From positions 124,001-188,000 of the forward strand of contig NZ_JAGIKV010000008.1 of assembly GCF_017874615.1 (NCBI RefSeq): a stretch of 64,000 nucleotides of DNA, read 5' to 3'. The notes under the pieces were generated by a model. It ran no database searches. It had not been told where the DNA came from and saw nothing but the letters and a program-made list of their open reading frames with translations. Below are positions 43,274-51,900 of the stretch, piece by piece; positions within the stretch are counted from its first letter, which is position 1; every line of letters starts with the position of its first letter. The position numbers were made by a program, and so were the translations under genes. The DNA comes from Paenibacillus xylanexedens. Its GTDB lineage: Bacteria > Bacillota > Bacilli > Paenibacillales > Paenibacillaceae.

Positions 43274-44167
43274 TCAACTATTCATCTTTTCAAGCGTCTC
43301 CATGTAGAACACATGCAGGAACTTTTTGATATTAACCTTGCCTTTGTCGCCTGCCTGATCTTCTTCCATGGCTCTCATCTTCATTCGAACATCCTGGAAG
43401 TCGAAGTACAGGGGAGCATAATGCTCAAACTTGTGGTTGCTATAATCGTTGAGTCCAATCGAGGCCATGTTTGTTAATGCGGCAATTACCGTTCTGCGAA
43501 TGCGCTGTTCCATCGCCTTGCTCTCTTTCTCGACGTCTTTGGGCGTAGACTTGTACGTCTGGGCCACCGCTTCATAGGACTCCTTCAGTGGCGGCCACTC
43601 CGCGGCCTGCTTCTGGTCAATCGCATACTCCATGAGCGCAATGATGTCCTTGCTACCACTTTCTCCGATGATCCCCAGATCCATTAGAATGCTTCTTGCC
43701 GCATCTCGCACCGTACGACCTTGGGCAGGGGCCGGCGCTTCCACCAGATTCAATCGAGCCATCGACTGCTTGATCTCCAGCACGTATCGTTCATACTTCC
43801 ACTGGTCATTCACTTTGCTGAGCACATGCTCCACTTCCACCCGATTAATCGGTTTATGAATAAAGAATTCAATGCCGTTTTGGTAGGCCGCTCCTACCAT
43901 CTCTTTGTTCTCCACCTGAGAGATCATGATGAATTTCCCGGTATAACCCCCGTGCTTCAGCTTCGCCACCGTCTCAATTCCGTCCTGATCCGGCATCAGC
44001 AGATCAATCAGCACCACATCTGGACGCAGATCCATGATCATGCGTGCTCCTTCTATGCCGCCCTCAGCCATGCCCGCAAGCTCGCCGATACCACAGGATT
44101 CAATGATATCATGCAGCATGCTCCGACTTACCACATCATCATCCACGATCATGATAGAAAGTGTCAT
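43274..44167 (-). CDS. glnL: Response regulator, GlnL (YcbB) type
   Basis: A 297-residue two-domain regulator. The receiver (1-120) has IMIVDDD and the phosphorylation site Asp55 in VVLIDLLMPDQDG, with Lys in FFIHKPIN. The C-terminal YcbB domain (about 150-295: ARSILMDLGIIGESGSKDII, then KDVEKESKAMEQRIRRTV) is the DNA-binding part of B. subtilis GlnL, which with GlnK activates glutamine uptake and glutaminase genes. The start ATG 44167 has GGGGG 9 nt upstream; ATG 44173 is too close. It overlaps the sensor gene by 29 bp. No glnT or glsA lies within the window, so the target is elsewhere. Confidence 0.85.
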   Translation of the reverse strand: MTLSIMIVDDDVVSRSMLHDIIESCGIGELAGMAEGGIEGARMIMDLRPDVVLIDLLMPDQDGIETVAKLKHGGYTGKFIMISQVENKEMVGAAYQNGIEFFIHKPINRVEVEHVLSKVNDQWKYERYVLEIKQSMARLNLVEAPAPAQGRTVRDAARSILMDLGIIGESGSKDIIALMEYAIDQKQAAEWPPLKESYEAVAQTYKSTPKDVEKESKAMEQRIRRTVIAALTNMASIGLNDYSNHKFEHYAPLYFDFQDVRMKMRAMEEDQAGDKGKVNIKKFLHVFYMETLEKMNS

Positions 44168-45458
44168 CGACATCGGCCCCCTTGATCAGATTTATTTTGG
44201 GAATAGCTATAACAAATGTTGTCCCTGTCTCTCCCGGAGGCGCCGACTCTACCTTAATTTGTCCCGCCAACGACTGAACGATATCACGTACATGGGACAA
44301 GCCAATGCCCGTCGCAGCAATGCCAACTTCATTGAACTTTGTTGTATAGCCCGGTTCAAAGATGACATCCCGTTTGGCTTCGGGTACGCCTTTTCCAGAA
44401 TCCATCACGACGAAATGCACGTTTTCTTCCTGCTCATATATACGAATTCGAATCGTCCCATCATGCTCAATCGCCTCTATCGCATTGGCAATCAGGTTAT
44501 TCATTACCGTGAGTAAAGGAATGTAATACGGAGACTCACAATCATACTGTTGCTCGATGTCGATCTTTACCTGCTTATGTAGCATTTCGCTATATTTTCG
44601 GTTTGCTTTGCTGGCAAAGCTCAGCACTTCGGATAAGCTCATATTGACCGCTTTTTCGTTATCATACAGCTTCAGCAGACCTGCCAGAATGCGTTGTGAA
44701 TCCTTCTTCACTTCATGAATCTGCTGAGCAATGCCCAGCGTGCGCTGACTGTATTGATTCATGTCCTGCTCCCGGAGATCGCGATATAGATCATAGCTGT
44801 CTGCCGTAATGCCTTCAATCGTATTCATCGCTTTCTTCAGGTAAAAGACCTCGCCATACAGACCTGAGTTCACACTCAGCATCTGCTCCATCCGCTTCTC
44901 CTGCTCTGCATGTAAGAGCCGCATCTGCCTCACCGCAATGCTGTTATATAGCCCAATCACAAAGTAACTTCGCAGACCACCTACCACAAGCAGATACAAC
45001 CATTCCTTCATATAAAAGATATTGGTCCCGCTTAACATTCCGCGAAAAAGCAGCTCAACAAGATTAGAGGAGAAATCGATACATGTGATTAACCCGCCGA
45101 GCAGAAGAGGCTGCATCTCATGGAATCGATGCTTGAACATGCTAAGCCCATAGGCAAAGACCACATAATATACACCTGCCCCCAGATTGTCCCGCATGCT
45201 TTCCAGTATGGACACGGTCTGTACATGATTGATGAGATCTGCCGACTGAAACAGCAAATTCGCGATGCCTGTCAGGATTCCTGTCTTCACATAAGACAAG
45301 TGTGGCATGATCATCAGCAGAAATAAAAGGATGCTAACCCCCAGCCCGATTCGGAAGTAATCTTCCCGGAACGGATTTATCTTGAATTGCGCCCCTACCG
45401 CAGTGGCAAAGGCAATGGCCGTCATCTGCACATTCTCATTTTTGACCCAATTGCGCAT
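44139..45458 (-). CDS. glnK: Sensor histidine kinase, GlnK (YcbA) type
   Basis: A 439-residue membrane sensor with five or six hydrophobic segments in the first 185 residues, then a helical dimerisation region with the phospho-acceptor His in IAQQIHEVKKDSQRI, and a HATPase domain (N box NNLIANAIEAI, G1 VMDSGKGVP, G2 ATGIGLSHV). This is the GlnK/DctS-like class that works with a YcbB-domain regulator, encoded directly downstream with overlap. In Bacillus the pair responds to glutamine; the ligand here is inferred. The start ATG 45458 has GGTGA 8 nt upstream; GTG 45470 is an alternative. Confidence 0.85.
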   Translation of the reverse strand: MRNWVKNENVQMTAIAFATAVGAQFKINPFREDYFRIGLGVSILLFLLMIMPHLSYVKTGILTGIANLLFQSADLINHVQTVSILESMRDNLGAGVYYVVFAYGLSMFKHRFHEMQPLLLGGLITCIDFSSNLVELLFRGMLSGTNIFYMKEWLYLLVVGGLRSYFVIGLYNSIAVRQMRLLHAEQEKRMEQMLSVNSGLYGEVFYLKKAMNTIEGITADSYDLYRDLREQDMNQYSQRTLGIAQQIHEVKKDSQRILAGLLKLYDNEKAVNMSLSEVLSFASKANRKYSEMLHKQVKIDIEQQYDCESPYYIPLLTVMNNLIANAIEAIEHDGTIRIRIYEQEENVHFVVMDSGKGVPEAKRDVIFEPGYTTKFNEVGIAATGIGLSHVRDIVQSLAGQIKVESAPPGETGTTFVIAIPKINLIKGADVDDTFYHDRG

Positions 45459-45584
45459 CGATCTTTTCACCCACTATAACAACGTTTAGCGCTCAATGCC
45501 GGAACCCGCGCTTCTAATGTTAAATATACTAACATATGAAAGAAGCATTAGAAATAATTAAAATTAGGGAATGAACACGCAAGT

Positions 45585-45622
45585 AAAACAAAAAGGCCGG
45601 AAGTTTCACTTCTGCGGCCTTT
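45585..45622 (-). terminator. Terminator after the hybrid kinase gene
   Basis: AAAAAGGCCG...AAGT (45590-45604) pairs with ACTT...CGGCCTTTT (45608-45622). On the minus strand the stem runs into TTTTTGTTTT. Confidence 0.8.
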
Positions 45623-45625
45623 TCC

Positions 45626-48600
45626 TTATATCTCATCCGGAATATCAAATGACACCATCGTTCCCTCACCCGGCTCACTTACAATCGATAATCCCTGACC
45701 ATAACGTTGCAGCAATCTGCGGTTCGTATTTGCAATGCCTATTCCGCCTTTTCCACCCAGTGTAGCACGCAGTAGCTCAGCAACCTTCTCGGGTTCCATG
45801 CCTTTGCCATTATCCTTCACCTCAATACGGGTATAACCCTCATGGCGAGTGATGGATAGGCATAACGTACCGCCTACATTGCGGCTTAATAGTCCGTGTC
45901 TGACGGCATTTTCAATCAAAGGCTGAATCGACAGCGGCGGGAGAAGCAACGGAAGATCCGGTTCGACGTTTAATACCACCGACAAGCGATCTTCAAATCG
46001 CGTTTTCTCAATAAAAAGATAGGCTTCAACGAGTTCCAGCTCATATGATAATTTCACCAGTTCCCCTGTGTTGAGATAGTTGAAGCTGATCCGTAAATAG
46101 GATGAAAAAGCATCGCCAAGCTTCCGCATATGCTCTGTATCAATATCACTTAAAACCATAAGTGAATTCAGCGTATTGAATAGGAAGTGAGGCTGAATCT
46201 GAGCCTGTAAATAAGCGGCCTCCATGCGCAGGCGCTCTTGGATAGACTGATTTAGCATGGTCAATGCACGTATCCGATATTTCAGTTCCACCGCATCTAC
46301 AGGCTTTGTGACATAATCATTGGCCCCCGATGCAAACCCCGTGTAGATATCTGGCGGCTGACTTCGTGCCGTCAACAGCAGCACAGGAAGCTCAGACATC
46401 GAGAATTGTTCCCTCACCTTCTGGGTTAGCTCATATCCGGACATATTGGGCATCATCACATCTGTAATGAGCAGATCCCACTGACGTGTGCCGAGCAATT
46501 CCATCGCTTCCTGACCCGAACCTGCTGTAGTTATATCATATGGTTCCGTCGAAAGAATGCTGACCAACACATCCAGATTCACCGGATCATCATCCACAGC
46601 CAGAATGGTAGCTCTCCCCTCTTTTAACAACGGAGCCATCTCTGCTGTCGCCAAGGCTTCCGCGTCCCCCATACCTGGGCGGGGTAACAGGAATCCGCTA
46701 GGTGCATCTTCCATCATCTTGGTGGCCTGTTCCCATATCAGGGGAAGTTGTGACTGAGCCTGATCGGCGGCTTCATCCGCGAGTGGTAGATCAAAGCTGA
46801 ATACCGAGCCCTTTCCGAGTTCCGAGCGAACCGTAAGTGCCCCGCCGTGCAGTTCTACGAGCTCTTTGCAGATGTTCAGTCCAAGCCCGATGCCTTGTCC
46901 ATCACTGATTCCATACGACCCTTGTTCATACGGGAGGAAAATACGCATCCGTGTATCCTCATCCATGCCAATGCCCGTATCCGTCACATGAATCAGAGCA
47001 TGTCCTTCACGAATTTCGGCACTTACGGATATCGTTCCTTCCTCTGTATGTTTAAGCGCGTTATGCAGTAGATTATACAAAATCTGAACAAGCCTTTCTT
47101 CATCAGCCATGACCTGAGGGAACGATTCCGGAATCTCCATATGAAGGCGAACCGGTTTTCGTTCTGCCATGAATTGCAGCATAGCGATAACGCCAGGCAC
47201 AACCGACTGTATGGAAAGAGGCCCCTGACGTAACTCAATGCGGTGCTCCTTTAGCCGGACTACATCCAACAGATCACCAAGCAGATGGGACATCCTTCGA
47301 CCGATTGTGATGAGCAGTTCCATATCCTCCAGGCTACGTTCATCCAACCTGCTCTTCTCTCGGGTGACCACGTTATGGGCGATGTTAATGATCCCGTGCA
47401 GTGGGGTCCGCAGTTCATGTGATGTATTCGCCAAGAACTGATCTTTAATTTTGTCGCCCTTTTGCAGTTCTGTATTCAGCTTCATATTCTCCCTGACATT
47501 CCTGAAATATTTCTTGAACCAATAGGCGGAGAAGCCGGTAATGGCAAAGATGATGTCAATGGGATAATAGACTGTTGTCACATCTCTGGCTGTCTCGGCC
47601 ACACTCCATATCAGGTTGGACGTAATGCCTCCTGCAGTAAGCAGCAGAAAAACAATATCCCGGTCCGCCTGTTTCCTGAAGATCATCGTTCCGACGATAC
47701 ATAGAAACCAGATCATAGATACAAGAAAGAATAGGTTAATGACGTTGTAATGGATCATGGCATATGTAATATGAATGGGCACCGCCACAATTACGGCCGT
47801 ATAGATCAAGGTCATGACCACATGCCATTGTAGCCATACCTTTCGTACATGAACCATCGTTAATCTCTGGAATAACAGAAGGATACAAGCATTTTGCAGC
47901 AACAATGAGATCAATCGAATCTTAATGCCCCAGGTATAATTAATAGGAAGCCATAACATCAATATATTATCATGACCCATCATAACCGCGATGCCAACAG
48001 ATAAAGTTAATACGGCTCCAACCAGCAAGGAACGTTCCTGTCGATTAAATGCGTAAAGAATACAGGCATACATGCCGTGGAGGAGTAGAACCAGAAAGGT
48101 GAGCATCTGAAAACCAATGGAATACCAACGCGAAAAATCAACGGCTGCCTGTGAACCAAAGCGAACAGGTTTGCTAATTCCGCCCATATACGGGCTGTCG
48201 TAATTGGCTACACGGACCAATAGTTCAATGGAGGTTGTTCCTTCCTGATCATGGGTCGCTGTATATGAAGTACTTCGGGGTATATATGTACTACTATCCG
48301 CGGAGACCTCACCCATGCCCCCGTCCGCGTCTCCATTCAACTCGATCTCGGAGGAACTTCGAATCCCCTTGAACCAAAAGGTAACAGGCGTCTGAAGTGG
48401 ATCTGTCAAAATACGCAAGCGATATGTTCCGTAACCGTACGAACCCTCTTGTTCCTGACTCTGTCCACTCTTCCAGTCCCCAGGGACCTGAACAGTCTTC
48501 GCACCGCCATTCCTCTTCGCAATATCTTGTTGGGTCAGCAACTCATCCGGGTATAGTTCCCATTCCCCATTCAAGTACATGACAGGGGACTGATCCAGAT

Positions 48601-48763
48601 CCACATCTCTCAAATCAAGCACCCCGTTAACGACGCGATGCTCATCTACTGTGTGGAATAGCTCAGACCATACCGAGCGCATGCCAATTAACACTCCAAA
48701 AATGATTAGCATGATGATCAAATATTTGTAACGGTCCATACGTTTCGTTTGAAGTAATTTCAT
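45626..48763 (-). CDS. Hybrid sensor kinase with 7TM-DISM input, HisKA module, receiver and LytS-type second kinase
   Basis: A 1045-residue membrane protein. Order: a TM anchor (about 12-30), an extracellular jelly-roll sensor (about 50-200), seven membrane segments (7TMR-DISM, about 215-420), HisKA with His in NTSHELRTPLHG (about 448), a HATPase (DTGIGMD, GIGLGLNI), a receiver (DDDPVNLDVL; Asp in LLITDVMMPN at about 767; NDYVTKPVD), then a second kinase of the LytS/YesM His_kinase class (QIQPHFLFNTLNSL, His at about 857) with its own HATPase (IENAVRHGL, VKDNGKGM, GIGIANTNRRL). Two complete kinase modules flank one receiver. The extracellular fold suggests carbohydrate or wall sensing. It is 3 bp after the REC-BTAD regulator gene. 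The ribosome site is weak, implying translational coupling. Confidence 0.9.
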   Translation of the reverse strand: MKLLQTKRMDRYKYLIIMLIIFGVLIGMRSVWSELFHTVDEHRVVNGVLDLRDVDLDQSPVMYLNGEWELYPDELLTQQDIAKRNGGAKTVQVPGDWKSGQSQEQEGSYGYGTYRLRILTDPLQTPVTFWFKGIRSSSEIELNGDADGGMGEVSADSSTYIPRSTSYTATHDQEGTTSIELLVRVANYDSPYMGGISKPVRFGSQAAVDFSRWYSIGFQMLTFLVLLLHGMYACILYAFNRQERSLLVGAVLTLSVGIAVMMGHDNILMLWLPINYTWGIKIRLISLLLQNACILLLFQRLTMVHVRKVWLQWHVVMTLIYTAVIVAVPIHITYAMIHYNVINLFFLVSMIWFLCIVGTMIFRKQADRDIVFLLLTAGGITSNLIWSVAETARDVTTVYYPIDIIFAITGFSAYWFKKYFRNVRENMKLNTELQKGDKIKDQFLANTSHELRTPLHGIINIAHNVVTREKSRLDERSLEDMELLITIGRRMSHLLGDLLDVVRLKEHRIELRQGPLSIQSVVPGVIAMLQFMAERKPVRLHMEIPESFPQVMADEERLVQILYNLLHNALKHTEEGTISVSAEIREGHALIHVTDTGIGMDEDTRMRIFLPYEQGSYGISDGQGIGLGLNICKELVELHGGALTVRSELGKGSVFSFDLPLADEAADQAQSQLPLIWEQATKMMEDAPSGFLLPRPGMGDAEALATAEMAPLLKEGRATILAVDDDPVNLDVLVSILSTEPYDITTAGSGQEAMELLGTRQWDLLITDVMMPNMSGYELTQKVREQFSMSELPVLLLTARSQPPDIYTGFASGANDYVTKPVDAVELKYRIRALTMLNQSIQERLRMEAAYLQAQIQPHFLFNTLNSLMVLSDIDTEHMRKLGDAFSSYLRISFNYLNTGELVKLSYELELVEAYLFIEKTRFEDRLSVVLNVEPDLPLLLPPLSIQPLIENAVRHGLLSRNVGGTLCLSITRHEGYTRIEVKDNGKGMEPEKVAELLRATLGGKGGIGIANTNRRLLQRYGQGLSIVSEPGEGTMVSFDIPDEI

Positions 48764-48766
48764 TAA

Positions 48767-49924
48767 TTATTTTTTCATGACTTTGGTTAAACCGAGCTTC
48801 CAGTCCTGATACCATTCGGTAATGTCCTCACTGATCGGTATCTCCAAATCTTGCTCCATTCTGGTGGTTAAGAGACGATACTGCTCCTCCACACCGAGAT
48901 CGTTGTGCATTTCATCATATAACTTCATTAGCATAAAATAACTTTCTTCTTCATCCGGAAGCATATGCTGGATACGTTGTGTACTCTCGACGACTTTCTC
49001 CGCCAGCCCATGCTGCTGGTAATACAGACATAGTTGTCTCATATGATACAGCAACAGATAGCGTAATCTTTCCCGCTCAGGTTCAGCCCACATGTATTCA
49101 TAATTGCCAAGATAGGTACCCTTATATAGATGAAGCGCTTGCTCATAGGCATGAACGGTACTTGCGTCTACGACTTTCCATTGCCTGATTTCCCGTTCCC
49201 ACTGCTCACTATCTAACTGAGCCTCACCCAATTCGAGTCGATAGCCTGCCTCCAGGTGTCCACTCTGAATCGTGATCATATCCATATTGCAAGTTTTCAG
49301 GGTTTGGCGGACATGATACATTGCAGTGTAGAGTTGGTGTGTCGTCTTCTCCTCTTCCATTCCCGGCCACAGAAGCTCCAGCAGAACACTGCGATGGATG
49401 ACCTGGTTCCGGTGGTGAAGCAAGTATGCAAACAGCTCCTGCGCCTTGCTTGTGCGCCATTTGGCAACCTGAACATCCTTGCCTGGAAGCTTAAATTGAA
49501 TCTGATTAAAACAGCAAATTAAAGGTACGTTTGTATCCTTTGACCGCTGCTCCCGTTTTACGCTCAGTTTCTCTCTTACGCGGCTCACCGTCTGCTTTAA
49601 TCGATCCTTTTGGATGGGCTTCATCACATAATCCAAAGCCTGTAATTCGAAAGCATGCACCGCATATTGATCGTAACTGGTCACAAATATAATTTCGGTG
49701 CCCGGTGTTGCCGCCTGAATCTGTCTTCCCAGATCCATACCATCCATCTCCGGCATATGAATATCCAGAAATACAACATCAGGACGGTGCTCCACAATAC
49801 CCGCCACAGCCTCTGTTGGATTCATATATGTAGCGATAATTTCAATGCCGCTTACTTCTTTTTCTAGTGATTTTTGAAGGCCTATCAACGCTAGACGTTC
49901 GTCGTCAACCAATATCACTTTCAC
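48767..49924 (-). CDS. Response regulator with BTAD (SARP-like) output domain
   Basis: A 385-residue regulator. The receiver (1-120) has VILVDDERLALIGL, Asp54 in VVFLDIHMPEMDG and Lys in DYVMKPIQ. An OmpR-like winged helix follows (about 140-235: WRTSKAQELFAYLLHHRNQ, LLELLWPGMEEEKTTHQLY), then a BTAD helical-repeat domain (about 240-375: YLGNYEYMWAEPERERLRYL). SARP-type proteins bind direct repeats of 11-bp period next to the -10 element. It forms an operon with the hybrid kinase downstream. The start is GTG 49924 behind AGGAGG at 8 nt. Candidate targets include repeats such as those at 63602-63623. Confidence 0.9.
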   Translation of the reverse strand: MKVILVDDERLALIGLQKSLEKEVSGIEIIATYMNPTEAVAGIVEHRPDVVFLDIHMPEMDGMDLGRQIQAATPGTEIIFVTSYDQYAVHAFELQALDYVMKPIQKDRLKQTVSRVREKLSVKREQRSKDTNVPLICCFNQIQFKLPGKDVQVAKWRTSKAQELFAYLLHHRNQVIHRSVLLELLWPGMEEEKTTHQLYTAMYHVRQTLKTCNMDMITIQSGHLEAGYRLELGEAQLDSEQWEREIRQWKVVDASTVHAYEQALHLYKGTYLGNYEYMWAEPERERLRYLLLYHMRQLCLYYQQHGLAEKVVESTQRIQHMLPDEEESYFMLMKLYDEMHNDLGVEEQYRLLTTRMEQDLEIPISEDITEWYQDWKLGLTKVMKK

Positions 49925-50099
49925 AGGAGCTTCCTCCTCGACCCTGAGGTCTTGAGATTTATTTTCACTATTATATCATAGGCATTTTAAGTATTTAGCG
50001 TTCTTCGTTATCCATTTTTAATTTATAGCAATTTAATTGTATAATACTAAATAGAAGACAGGTTATCAGATCCGGTCTTGGAAGAGAGGAAGGTACCAT

Positions 50100-50597
50100 A
50101 TGTCAGATGTTAATCAAAGCTTTGGGCAAGCCCTTGTCAAATCATTAGTGGGGGAACGCGGTCATATCCGCATCGCCCGTGCTCTACCCGATATCGATGT
50201 CACACTTGCTGCTCGTACGCACGATGCCATGCCATATACGATCTATCAGTTGGTGAAGCACATGCATTATTGGCAGCAATTCATGCTCGACCACTTGGAA
50301 GGACGCAAGCCACAGCTCCCTGCTAACGTGAGTGAGAGCTGGCCTGAGGAGAAGGGTCCACAGGACGAAGCCACGTGGAAGGCAGATATTCAGGCATTCT
50401 TGGATGGGGTTGATCGAGCGGTAGCCATTGCCGAAACGGCACAATTGGATGATCCACTGCTCTATTTCCCTGGTGAAACTAAAGCAGGACTTCTGCGCAA
50501 TATCGCCTCCCATAACTCGTACCATCTGGGTGAGATTGTTCTGCTGCGTCGCTTCTACGGCGCATGGCCACCTCCAGGTGGCGGGTTCCCGGCGTAA
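50100..50597 (+). CDS. DinB-family four-helix protein
   Basis: A 165-residue DinB/YfiT-like protein, probably a metal-binding four-helix bundle. The expected histidines appear in YQLVKHMHYWQQFML and in NIASHNSYHLGEIVLLR. Members include bacillithiol-dependent transferases and damage-inducible proteins of unknown activity. AGAGGAAGG precedes ATG 50100 and a -10-like TATAAT lies at 50040-50045. Single gene, ending at a strong terminator. Confidence 0.85.
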   Translation: MSDVNQSFGQALVKSLVGERGHIRIARALPDIDVTLAARTHDAMPYTIYQLVKHMHYWQQFMLDHLEGRKPQLPANVSESWPEEKGPQDEATWKADIQAFLDGVDRAVAIAETAQLDDPLLYFPGETKAGLLRNIASHNSYHLGEIVLLRRFYGAWPPPGGGFPA

Positions 50598-50623
50598 ACC
50601 GGAAAGATTCCGATAGAACGAAA

Positions 50624-50670
50624 GCAAGCCGCAAGGGAATGCATATCCCTCGCGGCTTGTATTGTTTTTA
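50624..50670. terminator. Terminator after the DinB gene
   Basis: CAAGCCGCAAGGGA (50625-50638) pairs with TCCCTCGCGGCTTG (50646-50659, one mismatch), followed by TATTGTTTTT. The neighbouring genes converge. Confidence 0.8.
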
Positions 50671-50735
50671 CCATACTCTACATTGTCTAGTCAGCACTAG
50701 TATAGAGGCGCTTCAACACAATGATATTATTCATA

Positions 50736-51686
50736 CTAGACTTCTGGAGTCATCAGCCCTTGGATAAACGTCTCAAAGTTCGGTGCCAGCGGAATGATCT
50801 CTTTGGGATTCTCCCTCTTCACATAAACGACCTCTGGTTCTCCATCATTACCGAATGAACGATAATCGAGCATCACAACCCCCGACTCCGAAGGAGATAC
50901 CGCGATGACCACACCAATCTCCGGATAACCTTCACGTTCAATCAGATTCCAGCTGCCTTGTACACCAGCTAGTGTGCGAGGCTTCTCACGGCCAATGCCC
51001 AGTATACCTTCAATTTCAACATAATCCGTAGCTCCCGTATCTGTGTTGGCTACAGGGAAATAACGATTGTACGGAATGCCACCGTTATGCACCTTCATCA
51101 TCTCAATGTAGGAAGCCGGAAGCCGGAACACCAATTGCTCCTCCACAGATTCAATAAGACCATCACTTGGCGGATTGGACACATAGTGCTCCAGTGCATG
51201 CTCACTATCGTTCCAGAATTCGCCGGATTCCGGTCTGGGAACCGCTTCAAAGGTCGCTACAACGTCAACGGGTACACGGAATTCTCCAACAGCCTCTGGA
51301 TCCGTTTCAACTTCATGTTCAGATTCGGACGGCTCCTCCATTTTGCTTCGAATCCATCCCAGAAACTCCAGCGTATCTTCATCTTCAGGGTCCAATTCAT
51401 CCGCTCTTTCAAACGCCTGCAGCGCATGCGCATATTGCTCCAGATAATAATAAGCCAGTCCAATCCGATAATGCCAGAGTGGGTCACCTGTGCCCTCTTT
51501 AGCAACCGTCAGGAATTGTTCAACCGCTTCTTCATACTGTTCCAGGTTATTTAGCGCTCGTCCCAAATGGTTAACCAGCTCATAATCCCTTTCTTCCACG
51601 GGAATTGCTTGAATTGCATCTACAATTTCCTGAAATTCATCTTCTTCATGCCACTCTTGCAATTGAACCAACAGATCGTCTCTCAT
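50736..51686 (-). CDS. TPR protein with C-terminal SMI1/KNR4 domain
   Basis: A 316-residue soluble protein. The N-terminal half (about 20-115) has TPR-like repeats (ALNNLEQYEEAVEQFLTVAK, LAYYYLEQYAHALQAFERAD). An acidic linker leads to a SMI1/KNR4 (SUKH) domain (about 175-310: ESVEEQLVFRLPASYIEMMK, NGGIPYNRYFPV, GVVIAVSPSESGVVMLDYRS). SUKH domains often act as immunity proteins to contact-dependent toxins, but solitary forms are common and no toxin gene is adjacent. The start ATG 51686 has GGGAGG 8 nt upstream; the ATG at 51707 lacks one. Confidence 0.85.
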   Translation of the reverse strand: MRDDLLVQLQEWHEEDEFQEIVDAIQAIPVEERDYELVNHLGRALNNLEQYEEAVEQFLTVAKEGTGDPLWHYRIGLAYYYLEQYAHALQAFERADELDPEDEDTLEFLGWIRSKMEEPSESEHEVETDPEAVGEFRVPVDVVATFEAVPRPESGEFWNDSEHALEHYVSNPPSDGLIESVEEQLVFRLPASYIEMMKVHNGGIPYNRYFPVANTDTGATDYVEIEGILGIGREKPRTLAGVQGSWNLIEREGYPEIGVVIAVSPSESGVVMLDYRSFGNDGEPEVVYVKRENPKEIIPLAPNFETFIQGLMTPEV

Positions 51687-51821
51687 TCTCTTTTCCTCCC
51701 CGTTCATTCACTCATGATTACGTATTGAAAATTATACCACTATCCGGATCACCATCTCCAGCAAAGCAAGATCCTTAGGGATCTCATGAATCGATATCTT
51801 TTCATTTCCGATGACAAAGCT

Positions 51822-51870
51822 AAAAGAGGTAACCTGAACCCGGTTAAGAAAACCAGGCAGGCTACCTCCT
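51822..51870 (-). terminator. Terminator after the rhamnogalacturonan lyase gene
   Basis: GAGGTAACCTG (51826-51836) pairs with CAGGCTACCTC (51858-51868, one mismatch). On the minus strand TTTTAG follows. Confidence 0.65.
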
Positions 51871-51900
51871 ATATTCCTTCCACTATATTGAATTCTTCAT

